Positions 25,254-35,478 of a stretch of DNA of 64,000 nucleotides are shown here, piece by piece; the stretch's first letter is position 1; each line of letters starts with the position of its first letter. The notes under the pieces were generated by a model that worked only from the letters and a program-made list of their open reading frames with translations, ran no database searches and was not told where the DNA came from. This stretch comes from Candidatus Micrarchaeaceae archaeon (GTDB lineage Archaea > Micrarchaeota > Micrarchaeia > Micrarchaeales > Micrarchaeaceae), in contig DAIDAC010000006.1 of assembly GCA_027310825.1 (NCBI GenBank), forward strand, positions 1 to 64,000, in the 5' to 3' direction. The translations under genes were made by a program, and so were the position numbers.

Positions 25254-27554
25254 ATGATAGAGTCGATCCGCATCAGGAATTGGAAGACGCACGGAGACAC
25301 ATCTCTCAGCTTCAACAACGGATCGAATGTTCTAATTGGCGTGATGGGGGCAGGAAAGAGCTCGGTCCTCGACGCAATCTCTTATGCCTTGTTCGGGACA
25401 TTCCCAGCGCTGATGAGCAAACGCATAACTTTGGCAGAGCTGGTCAAGAACAGGCCGCGGCAGGAGCAAGAGGCAGAAGTGAAGATGCATTTCACAGTCG
25501 GCGACGACAAGTACGTAGTGACAAGGAAGATAGGGCAGAGCGGAAACACGGCAAAGCTCGAGAGGAACGGCGCACACCTGCAGACCCAGCCGACAAAAGT
25601 GACAGAGGAGATAGAAGGAATACTCAAGGTCGACTACGATACATTTTCAAGGGTTGTTTACTCGGAGCAGAACAGGCTCGACTACTTCTTGGAGCTTCGA
25701 GCAGGCCAAAGGAAAAAAGAAATCGACCACATGCTCGGCCTTGACACGTTCGCCACCGCAGAAGAGAATGCGACGTCGCTTCTCAACAACATAAAATCAA
25801 CAATAGAGTTCGAGCAGCAATCGCTTGACAGGACAGACATAAAGTTGCTACAGACCCAGTCAGAAAAGTTCTCAAAGGAGCTTGAGCAGCTTCAGAAGCA
25901 GCAGGAATCGCTGAAAGAAGAAGAGAAAAAGCTGAAAGCAGAGATGACTGCGAAAGAAAAAGAGCTCGACTCGATGAAGAAGGCACTTACAAAGAAGCAT
26001 CAGGTAGAAAAGGAGAACGCAGAGCTGGCCAGCAAAGTGAAAACGCTGAAAGACGAGATGAAAAAGATCGACTCGCTCGGAATAGACACGAGGGATTTGC
26101 AGTCGAAGAAAAAGGAACTCGAGTCGCAAACGAAGAAACTCGCCAACGATCTCGCAGAACTCCGCGACGCAGACCGGCAACACGAAAAAAGGATTGCAGC
26201 CTGCGAAGCAAACATAAAAACGAACGAGAAAAAGTTACAGGAGCGGCAGAAAATACTCGCAGAGATAAAGGAGCACAAGGGAAAAGACATCAAGCACATG
26301 CTCGACGAAGCCATAGAAACGTCGCAGAAGACCAGCACGGAGATGGCGACAAAACAAGGAAGAGTAGTCGAATTGAGGGAATGGGTAAAGGAATTGTCGA
26401 AGCACATAAGCTCATGCCCGATCTGCGAAAGGGAACTCGACGAGGAACTAAGGAAAAAGCTGCTAAACCAGAAGAGCAAGAACCTCGAAACTTTCAACGA
26501 AGAAATAGAAAATCATGGAAAGAAACTGAAGTCGCTCGCAGACGAGCAGAAAAAACTGAAAGAGCTGCACGAAAAGCTGATTGCAGCGGAAGGACGACTG
26601 CAGGATTCGGAAGGAGTAGAAAAAATTATAGAAAACGAGGAAAAAATCCGCGAAGCCGCGCAAAAAGCCCACAAAGAGGCAGCAGCAAAGATAACGGAAA
26701 TAGAAAAGGAGCACGAAAAGGCGAAAGAGTCACTGAATAAAGCCCTTGAAGACGAAAGAACGCTAAAAAGAAAGGAAGGATACGACACCGACATGAAACT
26801 GGCTTCAAAAAAGATAGAAGCAAACGAGTCGCTGCTAAAGGAAATCGACATCGACGAGAAAACGATAGACGCAGAGCAGGGCAAATACCTCAAGTGCAGC
26901 AACTCGCACAGCGAAATCGCTTCAAAGGTGCAGGGCAACACAAAACTGATCGCCGAACTAGACCGCCAGATGTCTGACAAGCAGACGCAGATCAAAGAAT
27001 ATCAGAGCACCGAGAAGAGGATTGAGAAAAAGAGGAAGCAGCTCGCGAACTTGAACAAATTCAAGGCGGCGCTCATCGACACCGAAGCGCTTCTCAGAAA
27101 TAGGTTGGTATCCTCGATAAACGGACTTATGCAAGAGCTATGGCCGCAGCTCTACCCATACGGCGACTATCTTGGAATAAGGCTAGCCACAAAGAAAGAC
27201 GATTACCTTTTGGAAGTCAACGCAAACGTCGGTGTCGGAGAGGCGTGGCTGCAAGTAGATGGAATCGCAAGCGGAGGGGAGCGAAGCATAGCATGCCTTG
27301 CGATGAGGATTGCCCTTGCCATGGTGGTCGTGCCAAACCTCAGATGGCTGATACTGGACGAACCGACCCACAACATAGACAGCAGCGGAATATCAAAGCT
27401 TATCGAAGTTCTTGGTGGAACGCTTCCAAGGCTCGTCGACCAGATTTTCATAATTACCCACGACGAAGAGCTCAAGCAGATCAACCCGGCAAAAGTCTAC
27501 CTTCTAAACAGAGACAAGGCGGCGAACGCGCCCACAGAAAGCGCAGAGCTTTAG
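25254..27554 (+). CDS. rad50: DNA double-strand break repair ATPase Rad50
   Basis: A 766-residue SMC-like ATPase. Walker A GVMGAGKSS (about 29-37) follows an N-terminal strand typical of the family; the Q-loop segment is YSEQNRLDYFLE; two long coiled-coil arms flank the zinc hook CPIC (Cys388 and Cys391); the signature ASGGERSI and Walker B LILDEPTHNID are near the C-terminus. It is shorter than most archaeal Rad50 (about 880), with shorter arms. ATG 25254 has an AT-rich TTTTTATAAA box at 25205-25214. Its partner mre11 is 14 kb away. Confidence 0.95.
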   Translation: MIESIRIRNWKTHGDTSLSFNNGSNVLIGVMGAGKSSVLDAISYALFGTFPALMSKRITLAELVKNRPRQEQEAEVKMHFTVGDDKYVVTRKIGQSGNTAKLERNGAHLQTQPTKVTEEIEGILKVDYDTFSRVVYSEQNRLDYFLELRAGQRKKEIDHMLGLDTFATAEENATSLLNNIKSTIEFEQQSLDRTDIKLLQTQSEKFSKELEQLQKQQESLKEEEKKLKAEMTAKEKELDSMKKALTKKHQVEKENAELASKVKTLKDEMKKIDSLGIDTRDLQSKKKELESQTKKLANDLAELRDADRQHEKRIAACEANIKTNEKKLQERQKILAEIKEHKGKDIKHMLDEAIETSQKTSTEMATKQGRVVELREWVKELSKHISSCPICERELDEELRKKLLNQKSKNLETFNEEIENHGKKLKSLADEQKKLKELHEKLIAAEGRLQDSEGVEKIIENEEKIREAAQKAHKEAAAKITEIEKEHEKAKESLNKALEDERTLKRKEGYDTDMKLASKKIEANESLLKEIDIDEKTIDAEQGKYLKCSNSHSEIASKVQGNTKLIAELDRQMSDKQTQIKEYQSTEKRIEKKRKQLANLNKFKAALIDTEALLRNRLVSSINGLMQELWPQLYPYGDYLGIRLATKKDDYLLEVNANVGVGEAWLQVDGIASGGERSIACLAMRIALAMVVVPNLRWLILDEPTHNIDSSGISKLIEVLGGTLPRLVDQIFIITHDEELKQINPAKVYLLNRDKAANAPTESAEL

Positions 27555-27673
27555 GATAACAGCGTTATAACCGCGCAAAACTGCGCTCTATTTTTTTCCA
27601 AATCCACGCCAGCAAAGCTATTTAATAAAGCCTTTTTTATACTATACTGCTCGCAACGGGCAAAGGCACAAAA

Positions 27674-29743
27674 ATGGGCTACGAGCGGAATAGCGAAGCT
27701 ACGACCTTCCACTTAGCAAAACTACTATTTGTAGTCGGTATTCTCACCGCTGTCGCAGTCGCAGGATTCGCATACACGAACAGCGGCCAAGCAATAGTCA
27801 GCGCAAATGTGGTCGTGCACTGCCCGTTCACAGTCGCACTTACCTCTTCGTCGTCTGTTTATATAGTGCCTACAAACATAATGCTCACATACACTGTCAA
27901 CTCATTATACAACTGCGTAACCCAGAGTGCAAGCGGGCCGCTAACATTGTCCAATTCTGTAACTAACACAGTCATCTACACGAACACAGTGACAATGACT
28001 GGAATAACTAATACTGCAGCAAGCAACACCTTCACGCAAACATCGAACAAGCTAGAAGTCGGCAGCGACACCGCATTCATAACGCTGACCTCTTCTACGG
28101 ATTCAAACAGCGCCTCGGTCAGCTTTACTGTTCTCAGCGCAGCTAACGTTCTTCTCCAGAGCTTCGCAGCCTCGCCTAACCCGGCTACTCCAGGTTCTGT
28201 GATAACATTCACGTCAAACGAAATAAACGACGGGGCGCTAGCGACTACAAACTCGGTGGCAAACCTAGAAGTCGTAGCTCCCGGAGGTTCGCTATACCTT
28301 GCTAACTCCCCGATAGCCGATCTTTCGCCAGGGCAATCCCAGATAATCAGCCTATCTGTAAGCGGAGTAAGCTCGCAGACCGGCACATACACTGCATACG
28401 AAAACGTATCGTATTTCACTGACGGAAGCAATGCAGTATCTTCAAATGCAATGACCCAATACTCGGTGCAAACTCCATCGCCATCGCCGTCTCACGGCGG
28501 AGGCCCTTCACCGAACCAGACCACGCCTATAGTATCGACAATACAGAACACGCTTCTCATAACAACGCTTCCGATATATGTAAGCCAGCTTGACGGAGAA
28601 CAATCAATACAGTATCTAGGCGTCAAGAACACTGCAAACTACAGCATATGGGCAAACTTCTCTGTTCCGCAGCAGGGTTTCGGGAAGCTCCTTCTGTCCT
28701 CGAAGTCCATTTACCTTATGCCGAACAGCACTGGAGTGCTCCAATATGTCATAAGCGTAAGCAAGAACGCGACCCCGGCCACATATCTGTCAACGCTTAA
28801 TGCAACGCTCTCGGCAGCAAACCACAGGTCTATCAACCAGTCAATATACTCCAAGGTAAACATTGTGAAGCCTGACGACACGCCGTATCTTCTGTCAAGC
28901 ATAATCCTTCTCAACGGCTCCAATTCTGCAGAGATGGAATTCACGATAGCAAACCCGACCAATAAGACATATTACAACCTGCAGCTCTCTGCACAGCTGC
29001 CTGCAATTGCGATTGCATGCGAATGCGGAGTGTCGCAGACCGGGGGAGTGCACAACATAACCAACTATGGGGCAAGCTATCTGTTAAACTGGAAGATCCA
29101 GGCACTACAGCCAAAGACCTCGCTTCTTTACATAAGTACAATAAACAAGACTATACAGCCGCAGCTGCTAACAACACCCAGAGTAAGCCTGACTGCGCCG
29201 ACAGTTCCGCAGGCAAGCGGATTATTCAGAATCCTCTACATAAACGTGCTGCCGGTGTATGTCAACTCCACTGGCCACATCCAGATAGGAGCGATATACA
29301 CGGGAACAAACACAACAAACGTCACGTTCAGCATGGTGCCGCCTCCAGGATACAGCGTGCAGAACCCGCTCAGAGCAATCAAGGTTTCGCCCAACCAGGT
29401 GCTAATGGTAAACTACACTACAGGAATCCTGTCGCAGCAGGGGACCACATACTTCACGTTCGACACTACAGGCTACTTCGGAAGGCAGAACTACCCGGTT
29501 CCAGTCCTTGTGTCACCGATACCGACGACAAGCATCATAGTAGTTGGAGGCCCTTCGCCTGCTCTAGCAACTACACTTGACGCGTTCGCTGGCGTAGGAC
29601 TTATATTATTAATAATACTTCTTGTATATCTAATGTCAAAAATGAGGCGTTCTTCGCAGTCGGCAAGGTACGACGCAGGAAGAGCCGAGAAGCTCAAGGA
29701 CATAGGCAAAAGAATTAGAGAAAGAAAAGGCAAGGCGCGTTGA
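27674..29743 (+). CDS. Large surface protein with C-terminal membrane anchor
   Basis: A 689-residue protein with an N-terminal hydrophobic helix (about 14-34, signal anchor), then a long beta-rich exterior with many Asn-X-Ser/Thr sequons and a Pro-rich hinge (PSPSPSHGGGPSPN) near 270. A membrane helix (LILLIILLVYLM, about 646) is followed by a 36-residue basic cytoplasmic tail (RIRERKGKAR). The repeated Ser/Thr beta segments resemble S-layer or CARDB-like domains, without a firm match. The MinD-like ATPase gene starts two bases after its stop, so an ATPase could sense or position it. Confidence 0.6.
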   Translation: MGYERNSEATTFHLAKLLFVVGILTAVAVAGFAYTNSGQAIVSANVVVHCPFTVALTSSSSVYIVPTNIMLTYTVNSLYNCVTQSASGPLTLSNSVTNTVIYTNTVTMTGITNTAASNTFTQTSNKLEVGSDTAFITLTSSTDSNSASVSFTVLSAANVLLQSFAASPNPATPGSVITFTSNEINDGALATTNSVANLEVVAPGGSLYLANSPIADLSPGQSQIISLSVSGVSSQTGTYTAYENVSYFTDGSNAVSSNAMTQYSVQTPSPSPSHGGGPSPNQTTPIVSTIQNTLLITTLPIYVSQLDGEQSIQYLGVKNTANYSIWANFSVPQQGFGKLLLSSKSIYLMPNSTGVLQYVISVSKNATPATYLSTLNATLSAANHRSINQSIYSKVNIVKPDDTPYLLSSIILLNGSNSAEMEFTIANPTNKTYYNLQLSAQLPAIAIACECGVSQTGGVHNITNYGASYLLNWKIQALQPKTSLLYISTINKTIQPQLLTTPRVSLTAPTVPQASGLFRILYINVLPVYVNSTGHIQIGAIYTGTNTTNVTFSMVPPPGYSVQNPLRAIKVSPNQVLMVNYTTGILSQQGTTYFTFDTTGYFGRQNYPVPVLVSPIPTTSIIVVGGPSPALATTLDAFAGVGLILLIILLVYLMSKMRRSSQSARYDAGRAEKLKDIGKRIRERKGKAR

Positions 29744-29745
29744 CA

Positions 29746-30543
29746 ATGACAAAGAAACCATACGTTGTAAGGGTATCGTCGCAGAAAGGCGGAGTTGGCA
29801 AGACTACGGTAGCGGTCAATCTGGCATGTGCGTTGAGCGAACTGGGCTACAGCACGCTTCTTGTAGATGCTGACACCGCAAATCCGAGCGTAGGGTTCCA
29901 GCTGGGGCTTGAAGACGTCAATATAGGATTCATGGAAGTGGTGAGCAAGAAGGTGAAGCCAGAGAAGGCAATAGTCAAATACACGCCGACAAACCTGTAT
30001 GTTCTCCCCGGAGCTGTTCACAAGGCAAACGTTTTCCTGACAAACGCGCAGGCAAGGTTCAAGGGCAGGCTTCTGAAAAAGCTGAACTACGATTTCATAG
30101 TTGTAGACACATCGCCAGGGTTTTTCCAAAAGGAAGCTACGCCAGGATTCGACGAAGGGCTCATTCTAAGCACTCCTGACATGTCGTCGACGACAAGCGC
30201 GATTAGGCTTGCGGAGATATACGGAAGGGCGTACGTAAAACACAACCTCATCATAAACAGAGTGCGCAACAAAAGCTTCGAGATTTCTGTCAGGGAGATA
30301 GAGGAGGCATACGGAAACAAAGCCTATGGGGTAATACCTGAGGACGACTGCGTTCCAGAAAGCATAGCGCTCCACATACCTGCTTACATACACAAAGGGC
30401 ACTCCAAGTTCTCGAACAACATAAGGGACATGGCACTGTTCATTTCATCAGAAGGAGATCGGCGCCCAGGATACCAGAGCGTAAAGAGGAACAGCGGAGG
30501 CATAATCGCATTCCTGAAAAGGCTGTTCAGGCTCGGCGGTTGA
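29746..30543 (+). CDS. MinD/ParA-family ATPase with intact P-loop
   Basis: A 265-residue SIMIBI ATPase: deviant Walker A SSQKGGVGKTT with Lys19, LLVDADTANPS (switch I and Asp), VVDTSPGF (switch II region) and a basic, amphipathic C-terminus (FLKRLFRLGG) like the MinD membrane-targeting helix. Members position cell-division or surface machinery at the membrane. It lies between two large surface-protein genes. ATG 29746, two bases after the upstream stop, is preferred to TTG 29740. Compare its P-loop-defective relative at 38546. Confidence 0.85.
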   Translation: MTKKPYVVRVSSQKGGVGKTTVAVNLACALSELGYSTLLVDADTANPSVGFQLGLEDVNIGFMEVVSKKVKPEKAIVKYTPTNLYVLPGAVHKANVFLTNAQARFKGRLLKKLNYDFIVVDTSPGFFQKEATPGFDEGLILSTPDMSSTTSAIRLAEIYGRAYVKHNLIINRVRNKSFEISVREIEEAYGNKAYGVIPEDDCVPESIALHIPAYIHKGHSKFSNNIRDMALFISSEGDRRPGYQSVKRNSGGIIAFLKRLFRLGG

Positions 30544-30557
30544 TGCCTTTCCACCAA

Positions 30558-30568
30558 GCTTTATAATC
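30558..30568 (+). promoter_or_regulatory. TATA box for the giant adhesin gene
   Basis: GCTTTATAATC is centred about 26 bases before ATG 30589, predicting a leaderless message that starts with the gene. Confidence 0.45.
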
Positions 30569-30588
30569 TTGTTATCCCTAATCCAACC

Positions 30589-33500
30589 ATGCAATTTCCT
30601 CAGAGCAGCGTCCCAAAAGAGGTGCTGCTGCTTGCAACAGCAGTTGTAGGGCTTCTCGCCATTCTGCTTTTCGGCATGGTATACAGCACAATGAGCATGG
30701 CGCATGCGCAGCCTTATCAAACAAACCAGGGCCAGCATCATGCAACCGAGGCTTTTTCATCGCCGTCAAATGACCTGCAGGGCAGCACGTCGACGGCAGC
30801 TTCGACCGCAACTTCAACATCAACAACTGCGTCAACAACTACAACAGCCCCATCAACAACATCGCCGACTACGACTATTGCATCTACTACTACAACCGCC
30901 TCTACTACATCAACTGCGTCAACTACGACAATACCTACCTCCAATAACCTCATCACCAACTTCACTGAGTCAGGATTGCCGATAGGGGTACAGTGGTATG
31001 TAACCATCGGAGGATTTGCAACAAACGCGACAGCGCCTAATGTGATAGCCATACAGTCCACAAACGGGATATTGCAGTTCAGCATACCGCAGATTCTGTC
31101 GTCTGGTTCCACATACGATCCATCTCCTTCGTCAGGAAACACGCAGACCGGGAACAACGTAGCCATAGCATTTTCACTACAGTCGCAGAGCACTACAACC
31201 ACTGCCGCGACAACCACCTCAACAGCACCTGCGACTACCACCGCAACATCGACAGTTTCTACTGTCAACACCACGTCAACAACCTCCGCTGCAACTACAA
31301 TATCAACGACAACTTCTGTATCGAGCACCACTACGATAATGCCCAACAATGCAGCGTTGAACAAGGGGAACAAAATTGCCGATGTAAACGCCACTTACTC
31401 CAACGGCGCAAACAAGGCGTCAATCAAACTTACCGCGCCGACGCTGCACATGTCTCTGAAGGGCTCAACACTCAGGTCGATAACCGCCGATTTCAACACA
31501 AATGCGCTTTCATTCAACATAACCGTGGTGAACCAGACCTCACTTCCGCAATACATAAAGAGCGCGAAGTCCAGCACCTTCACAGTGCTAAGCCCTCTCA
31601 CAAACCCCCCAGTCTACCAATACATACAGATAAACGAAACAGGCGGCGGGAACGTCGACAGCTATGTCAATAACGTCACGTATAATTTCTCGGTCCCTGT
31701 ATCGTGGCTTGCCGACAACCACGTCTCGCCCGGCTCTGTGAAGTTCCTGAAGTACTCGTCTGGTTTATGGACGTCTGTGCAGACAACCTATCTCGGAGGA
31801 AACTCGACTTACGACAGATTCTCTGCGCTTTCCGATTCTCTCTCTTCGTATGCAGTTTCTTACACATCAGAGAATGTAAGCCTCGGAGAGCTTGCCGGAG
31901 TCACAACCGCCAATTTGCTGCTTAACATGCCTATTGGATTCCAGACCTACCTCTGGACAGCTGTGCCAGAAATCAACGTGCAGAACCAGAACTTCACCCT
32001 TCTTGCAGAGCCGACATCAGGATACTCGATCAACGGCGGAGGCCAGGGGGGCAAGGCAAACGCCACATATATCGGATACAGCACCGCAGCGACCGGAAAC
32101 GTCTTTTCCGGAGTTGACCCAAGCGCCACCGGGCTCACTGCGCTGACGTTTGAAGGAGTGGGTGCCAACGTGATATACGGGAACGGCAATGTGGTCGTAG
32201 ACCAGATCGACGCAATCAAATCATCACCGCAGACGCTATCCTATACTGTGCCTAACTCAAACAGTTTTGTTATACTTAGCCTGGGAATGAACGACGCAGG
32301 AAACAGCGCAGGCGCTACGCCGACTGCGGCGTGGCCTGCAGGATGCACCCCGATTCAGAACATAACCGGGACTTATGGACGGCTCGCATCATCTGTGATC
32401 TGCCCGTCACAGGCATCCGGGTCGCAGTCGGTGTCAGTCACGTTCAGTAGCACACAGGGTGATGGAATAGGATTGGTCGCATACATCTTCCCGCAATATG
32501 CGCTCACGCTCGACGATGCAAACCCGACCACTGGTCACATTACCACCGATGGATTCACCGCGCTTCCGACAGGCAGCGTAGTGAATGTCATAGGCTATGG
32601 CGAGATAACCGCTAACGCTCCCTCCGGCTACATACTCAACAACTGGGCGCTTTCGAACTCCATCAATGCCACAATAGACAATCCCACACAGACGACCACA
32701 AACATAACTGTCATGGGCAACGACATACTCACTGCCAACTACGTAGCGGCTACAGTCCACACCAGCTTCGTGGAGTCAGGCCTTCCGACAGGGGCTACAT
32801 GGTATGTCAACTACAGAGGCATATATGAGCAGGCTACCACGCTCTCCACTTCAAACACAATACCATTCCTAACAAACCCTGGAAACTTCGCATACTCGAT
32901 AGACCCTTCGATAACCTACAGCGGCAACACCTACACTGCAAACCTGATAACCGGCAACCTCATAGCAGGAAACACAATCGACATAAAATATGCCGCGACT
33001 CCGAAGATGTCGATGCAGTTCAATCCAACGTTCAGCGGCGTCAACGACAACATAACGGCGAACTCCGTGCCGAATACCGACGGCATAGAGATACTCGCCG
33101 ACGGCGTGTCAGAGAAGACCGGAAGCTCTGGAACCATCACGTGGAACGCGCTCGGCCTCGCTCATGGCACATACACAATCAACGCGCTTGACACGACAAG
33201 CGGAGGCGTCCTGTCCGAGACTCTTGTCGTGGGATCCGACCCGTCGAGCATAACAAATGCGATTCCGATAACTCTGTCGTTCCCGAACATTACGGTATCA
33301 TCAAGCGAGGTCCTCTCATCTGACCAGTTCGCCTGGAACTTCAAGATCAATTCCGGCGTAACCCTCACGACAAACGGGTTCAGCATAATGGCGATAAACA
33401 ACTTCACCAACAGCGGCACAATATTGACCGGCAACACGCCTAACGGCGGTGCAGGGAGCCCTGACGCGGCAGGCAACCCTGGCTCCGGCTCTGCAAGCTC

Positions 33501-35379
33501 GTTCGCTGGCTCTGGGGCAGGAGGTGGCGGAAACGACGGCAGAACCACACTCAACGGCGGCAATGGCGGAAGCACCATCGCAGCCGGCGGTGCTGGCGGG
33601 GGCTTTGATATCGCTGGAGGTGCAGGGGCAACCCCGTCTGCTCCTGCGATATCTGGATCCAATGTGGTGACGTGGTATAACTCCGGTGTGCAATCCTTCT
33701 TCGAAGGCGCTGGCGGAGGAGGGGGTGGAGGAACGAAATCGAAGGGCACAAGCTACTCCGGAGGAAACGGAGGAGGAGGCGCGTTTGGCTTGTTCATCGA
33801 GGCAAAGAACATCACTGCCGGCACGATAATCGCAAACGGAGTTGTCGGAGGCGCAGGCGACGCGACAGGCAAGACTGGAGGAGGCGGAGGAGGGGGTGGA
33901 GGGGCAGTGCTGCTGGTATACCGCGACAAGCTGAGTGATGGAGGTGTCATATTCTCTGGCGGCGCCGGCGGCGCTGCAGGGGGCGCTTCAGACCCGGGAG
34001 GCCAAGGCGGCAACGGACAGCTCCTGACATACCAATACATTTCAACACCTCCGATCCCTGTCATACCATCGCCGTTCCAGCAGCTGATCGGATTCAACAG
34101 CCTGAAATACCAGAGCATAGAAGAGGCCAATATGCTCAACACAGAGTTCTTCTACGCCAACAGCACGATAATCCCGAGCTGGCTGGAGGCGAACGATGTC
34201 AACAACACGGTCAACAGCTTATTCTGGGTCAACCTAAAGCACGGATTCCGGGGCAACGGCACCATTACTATATATATGGGAATGGCTGCGCACACCACAA
34301 ACCTGCAGAACCTTGTAACAGGCCAAGCCCCAGAGCTCAACAAGACCTACGGCCTGTACGACAGCGGGGCTAATGTGTTCGTAGTTTATGCAAACGGCAC
34401 GATGAACGGGATATTGACAACAAGCCCTGACGCTTCTATCGGTCAAGTCACACAAACATTGACGAGCGGCCTTTCCGGGCCAGTGCTTGGCATATCTACT
34501 ACCGCATCAACAAACGCGATAGCATGGGGCGGCAGCCTGATTCGCCTCACACGCTACATAATTAACGGATTCATCCAGGCAACGCAATCTACTGCCATGA
34601 CCGGCCTTGGCGGAGAGATGGAAACCGTGCCGCAAGGCTACATATTCGGTGCAGGAACGGCAGCCGGAGACACTGCAGTTTCGATAGCAAACGCGGTCAC
34701 CAGTTCGATAACCACTCTTGCAAGTACAGGAACTGGAACCCAGAACTCATGGGTTTACCTTCAGTCGACATACAACGATGGCGTAATGAGCGCAAACGAG
34801 GGTACATCGGTGCTCTCAAGCGCGCAATCCGTAGCTGCATCTGACAGCACACTGACCGGCAACTACGCAGGTATTGCAGTGTCAGACACAAGCACAGGCG
34901 CAAACCTCGCATATTACCAATACTTCTACGTCCACACCTATCCCATGGGGGGAAGCATGCCGTACGTCTCATTCGGCGCACGCATGGGCATCCCTCCTCC
35001 GCCTGCCGGAGCATGCGGCATCAGCCTTTCCAACAGCGTCATAAACTTCGGTTCAATCAATCCTAGCAGCAGCGTAAACACCGCCAACCTTGTTGTCGAC
35101 ACAAACCAGGGCGGCACGTCCTCGGCAAACATACTTGTCGACGGCACGAACATGGTCAGCGGGAGCAACAACTTCTACATATCGAATACCTTGTGGAATC
35201 CGACTTCTCTAAGCTCTTATGCCGGCAACGCCCTGAAACTCGAGCCTGGCGGGTTAACAGACACAAAAATAGCAATCACGGGGGGAGGTGCACAGAATAT
35301 CTTCTTCGGCATCGGGGTGCCGGCTGCTCAGCCATCGGGCTCATACACCCAGAACATAGTGCTGGAGAACCAGTGTTGA
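30589..35379 (+). CDS. Giant modular surface protein / adhesin (1596 aa)
   Basis: Order seen: membrane signal helix (about 10-32); Thr/Ser-rich stalk (about 65-120); an NFTESGLPIG domain; second Thr/Ser stalk (about 200-250); a PGF-pre-PGF-like domain (YQYIQINETGG, VPVSWLADNHVSPGSVKFLK); another ESGLPTGATWYV domain near 725; a very Gly-rich stretch of about 195 residues; a DUF2341-like domain (FWVNLKHGF); and a C-terminal repeat (SINFGSIN-type) shared with the next gene. No C-terminal anchor is seen, so only the N-terminal helix holds it. The last domain ends QNIVLENQC. Start: TATA 26 bases before ATG. Confidence 0.75.
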   Translation: MQFPQSSVPKEVLLLATAVVGLLAILLFGMVYSTMSMAHAQPYQTNQGQHHATEAFSSPSNDLQGSTSTAASTATSTSTTASTTTTAPSTTSPTTTIASTTTTASTTSTASTTTIPTSNNLITNFTESGLPIGVQWYVTIGGFATNATAPNVIAIQSTNGILQFSIPQILSSGSTYDPSPSSGNTQTGNNVAIAFSLQSQSTTTTAATTTSTAPATTTATSTVSTVNTTSTTSAATTISTTTSVSSTTTIMPNNAALNKGNKIADVNATYSNGANKASIKLTAPTLHMSLKGSTLRSITADFNTNALSFNITVVNQTSLPQYIKSAKSSTFTVLSPLTNPPVYQYIQINETGGGNVDSYVNNVTYNFSVPVSWLADNHVSPGSVKFLKYSSGLWTSVQTTYLGGNSTYDRFSALSDSLSSYAVSYTSENVSLGELAGVTTANLLLNMPIGFQTYLWTAVPEINVQNQNFTLLAEPTSGYSINGGGQGGKANATYIGYSTAATGNVFSGVDPSATGLTALTFEGVGANVIYGNGNVVVDQIDAIKSSPQTLSYTVPNSNSFVILSLGMNDAGNSAGATPTAAWPAGCTPIQNITGTYGRLASSVICPSQASGSQSVSVTFSSTQGDGIGLVAYIFPQYALTLDDANPTTGHITTDGFTALPTGSVVNVIGYGEITANAPSGYILNNWALSNSINATIDNPTQTTTNITVMGNDILTANYVAATVHTSFVESGLPTGATWYVNYRGIYEQATTLSTSNTIPFLTNPGNFAYSIDPSITYSGNTYTANLITGNLIAGNTIDIKYAATPKMSMQFNPTFSGVNDNITANSVPNTDGIEILADGVSEKTGSSGTITWNALGLAHGTYTINALDTTSGGVLSETLVVGSDPSSITNAIPITLSFPNITVSSSEVLSSDQFAWNFKINSGVTLTTNGFSIMAINNFTNSGTILTGNTPNGGAGSPDAAGNPGSGSASSFAGSGAGGGGNDGRTTLNGGNGGSTIAAGGAGGGFDIAGGAGATPSAPAISGSNVVTWYNSGVQSFFEGAGGGGGGGTKSKGTSYSGGNGGGGAFGLFIEAKNITAGTIIANGVVGGAGDATGKTGGGGGGGGGAVLLVYRDKLSDGGVIFSGGAGGAAGGASDPGGQGGNGQLLTYQYISTPPIPVIPSPFQQLIGFNSLKYQSIEEANMLNTEFFYANSTIIPSWLEANDVNNTVNSLFWVNLKHGFRGNGTITIYMGMAAHTTNLQNLVTGQAPELNKTYGLYDSGANVFVVYANGTMNGILTTSPDASIGQVTQTLTSGLSGPVLGISTTASTNAIAWGGSLIRLTRYIINGFIQATQSTAMTGLGGEMETVPQGYIFGAGTAAGDTAVSIANAVTSSITTLASTGTGTQNSWVYLQSTYNDGVMSANEGTSVLSSAQSVAASDSTLTGNYAGIAVSDTSTGANLAYYQYFYVHTYPMGGSMPYVSFGARMGIPPPPAGACGISLSNSVINFGSINPSSSVNTANLVVDTNQGGTSSANILVDGTNMVSGSNNFYISNTLWNPTSLSSYAGNALKLEPGGLTDTKIAITGGGAQNIFFGIGVPAAQPSGSYTQNIVLENQC

Positions 35380-35478
35380 TGCCCGTGTTGTCGTCATCGT
35401 ATAATGCCGTTTTGGCCAGAACCTCATATACTTCCGCAAAACGCAAAGCTTTAAATACAAATCTTCCGCTTTAATACC

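Noticed and set aside
25254-27554. Several Arg/Lys-rich or Phe-rich frames across rad50
   Set aside because: Shadows of a coiled-coil gene with biased codons (GAA, AAG).
30738-31394. Val/Asp-rich frame opposite the Thr/Ser-rich stalk of the giant adhesin
   Set aside because: Low-complexity antisense of ACN/TCN codons; gives a valine-rich shadow.
33162-34142. Pro-rich frames opposite the Gly-rich stretch
   Set aside because: Antisense of GGN codons gives Pro; not a gene.
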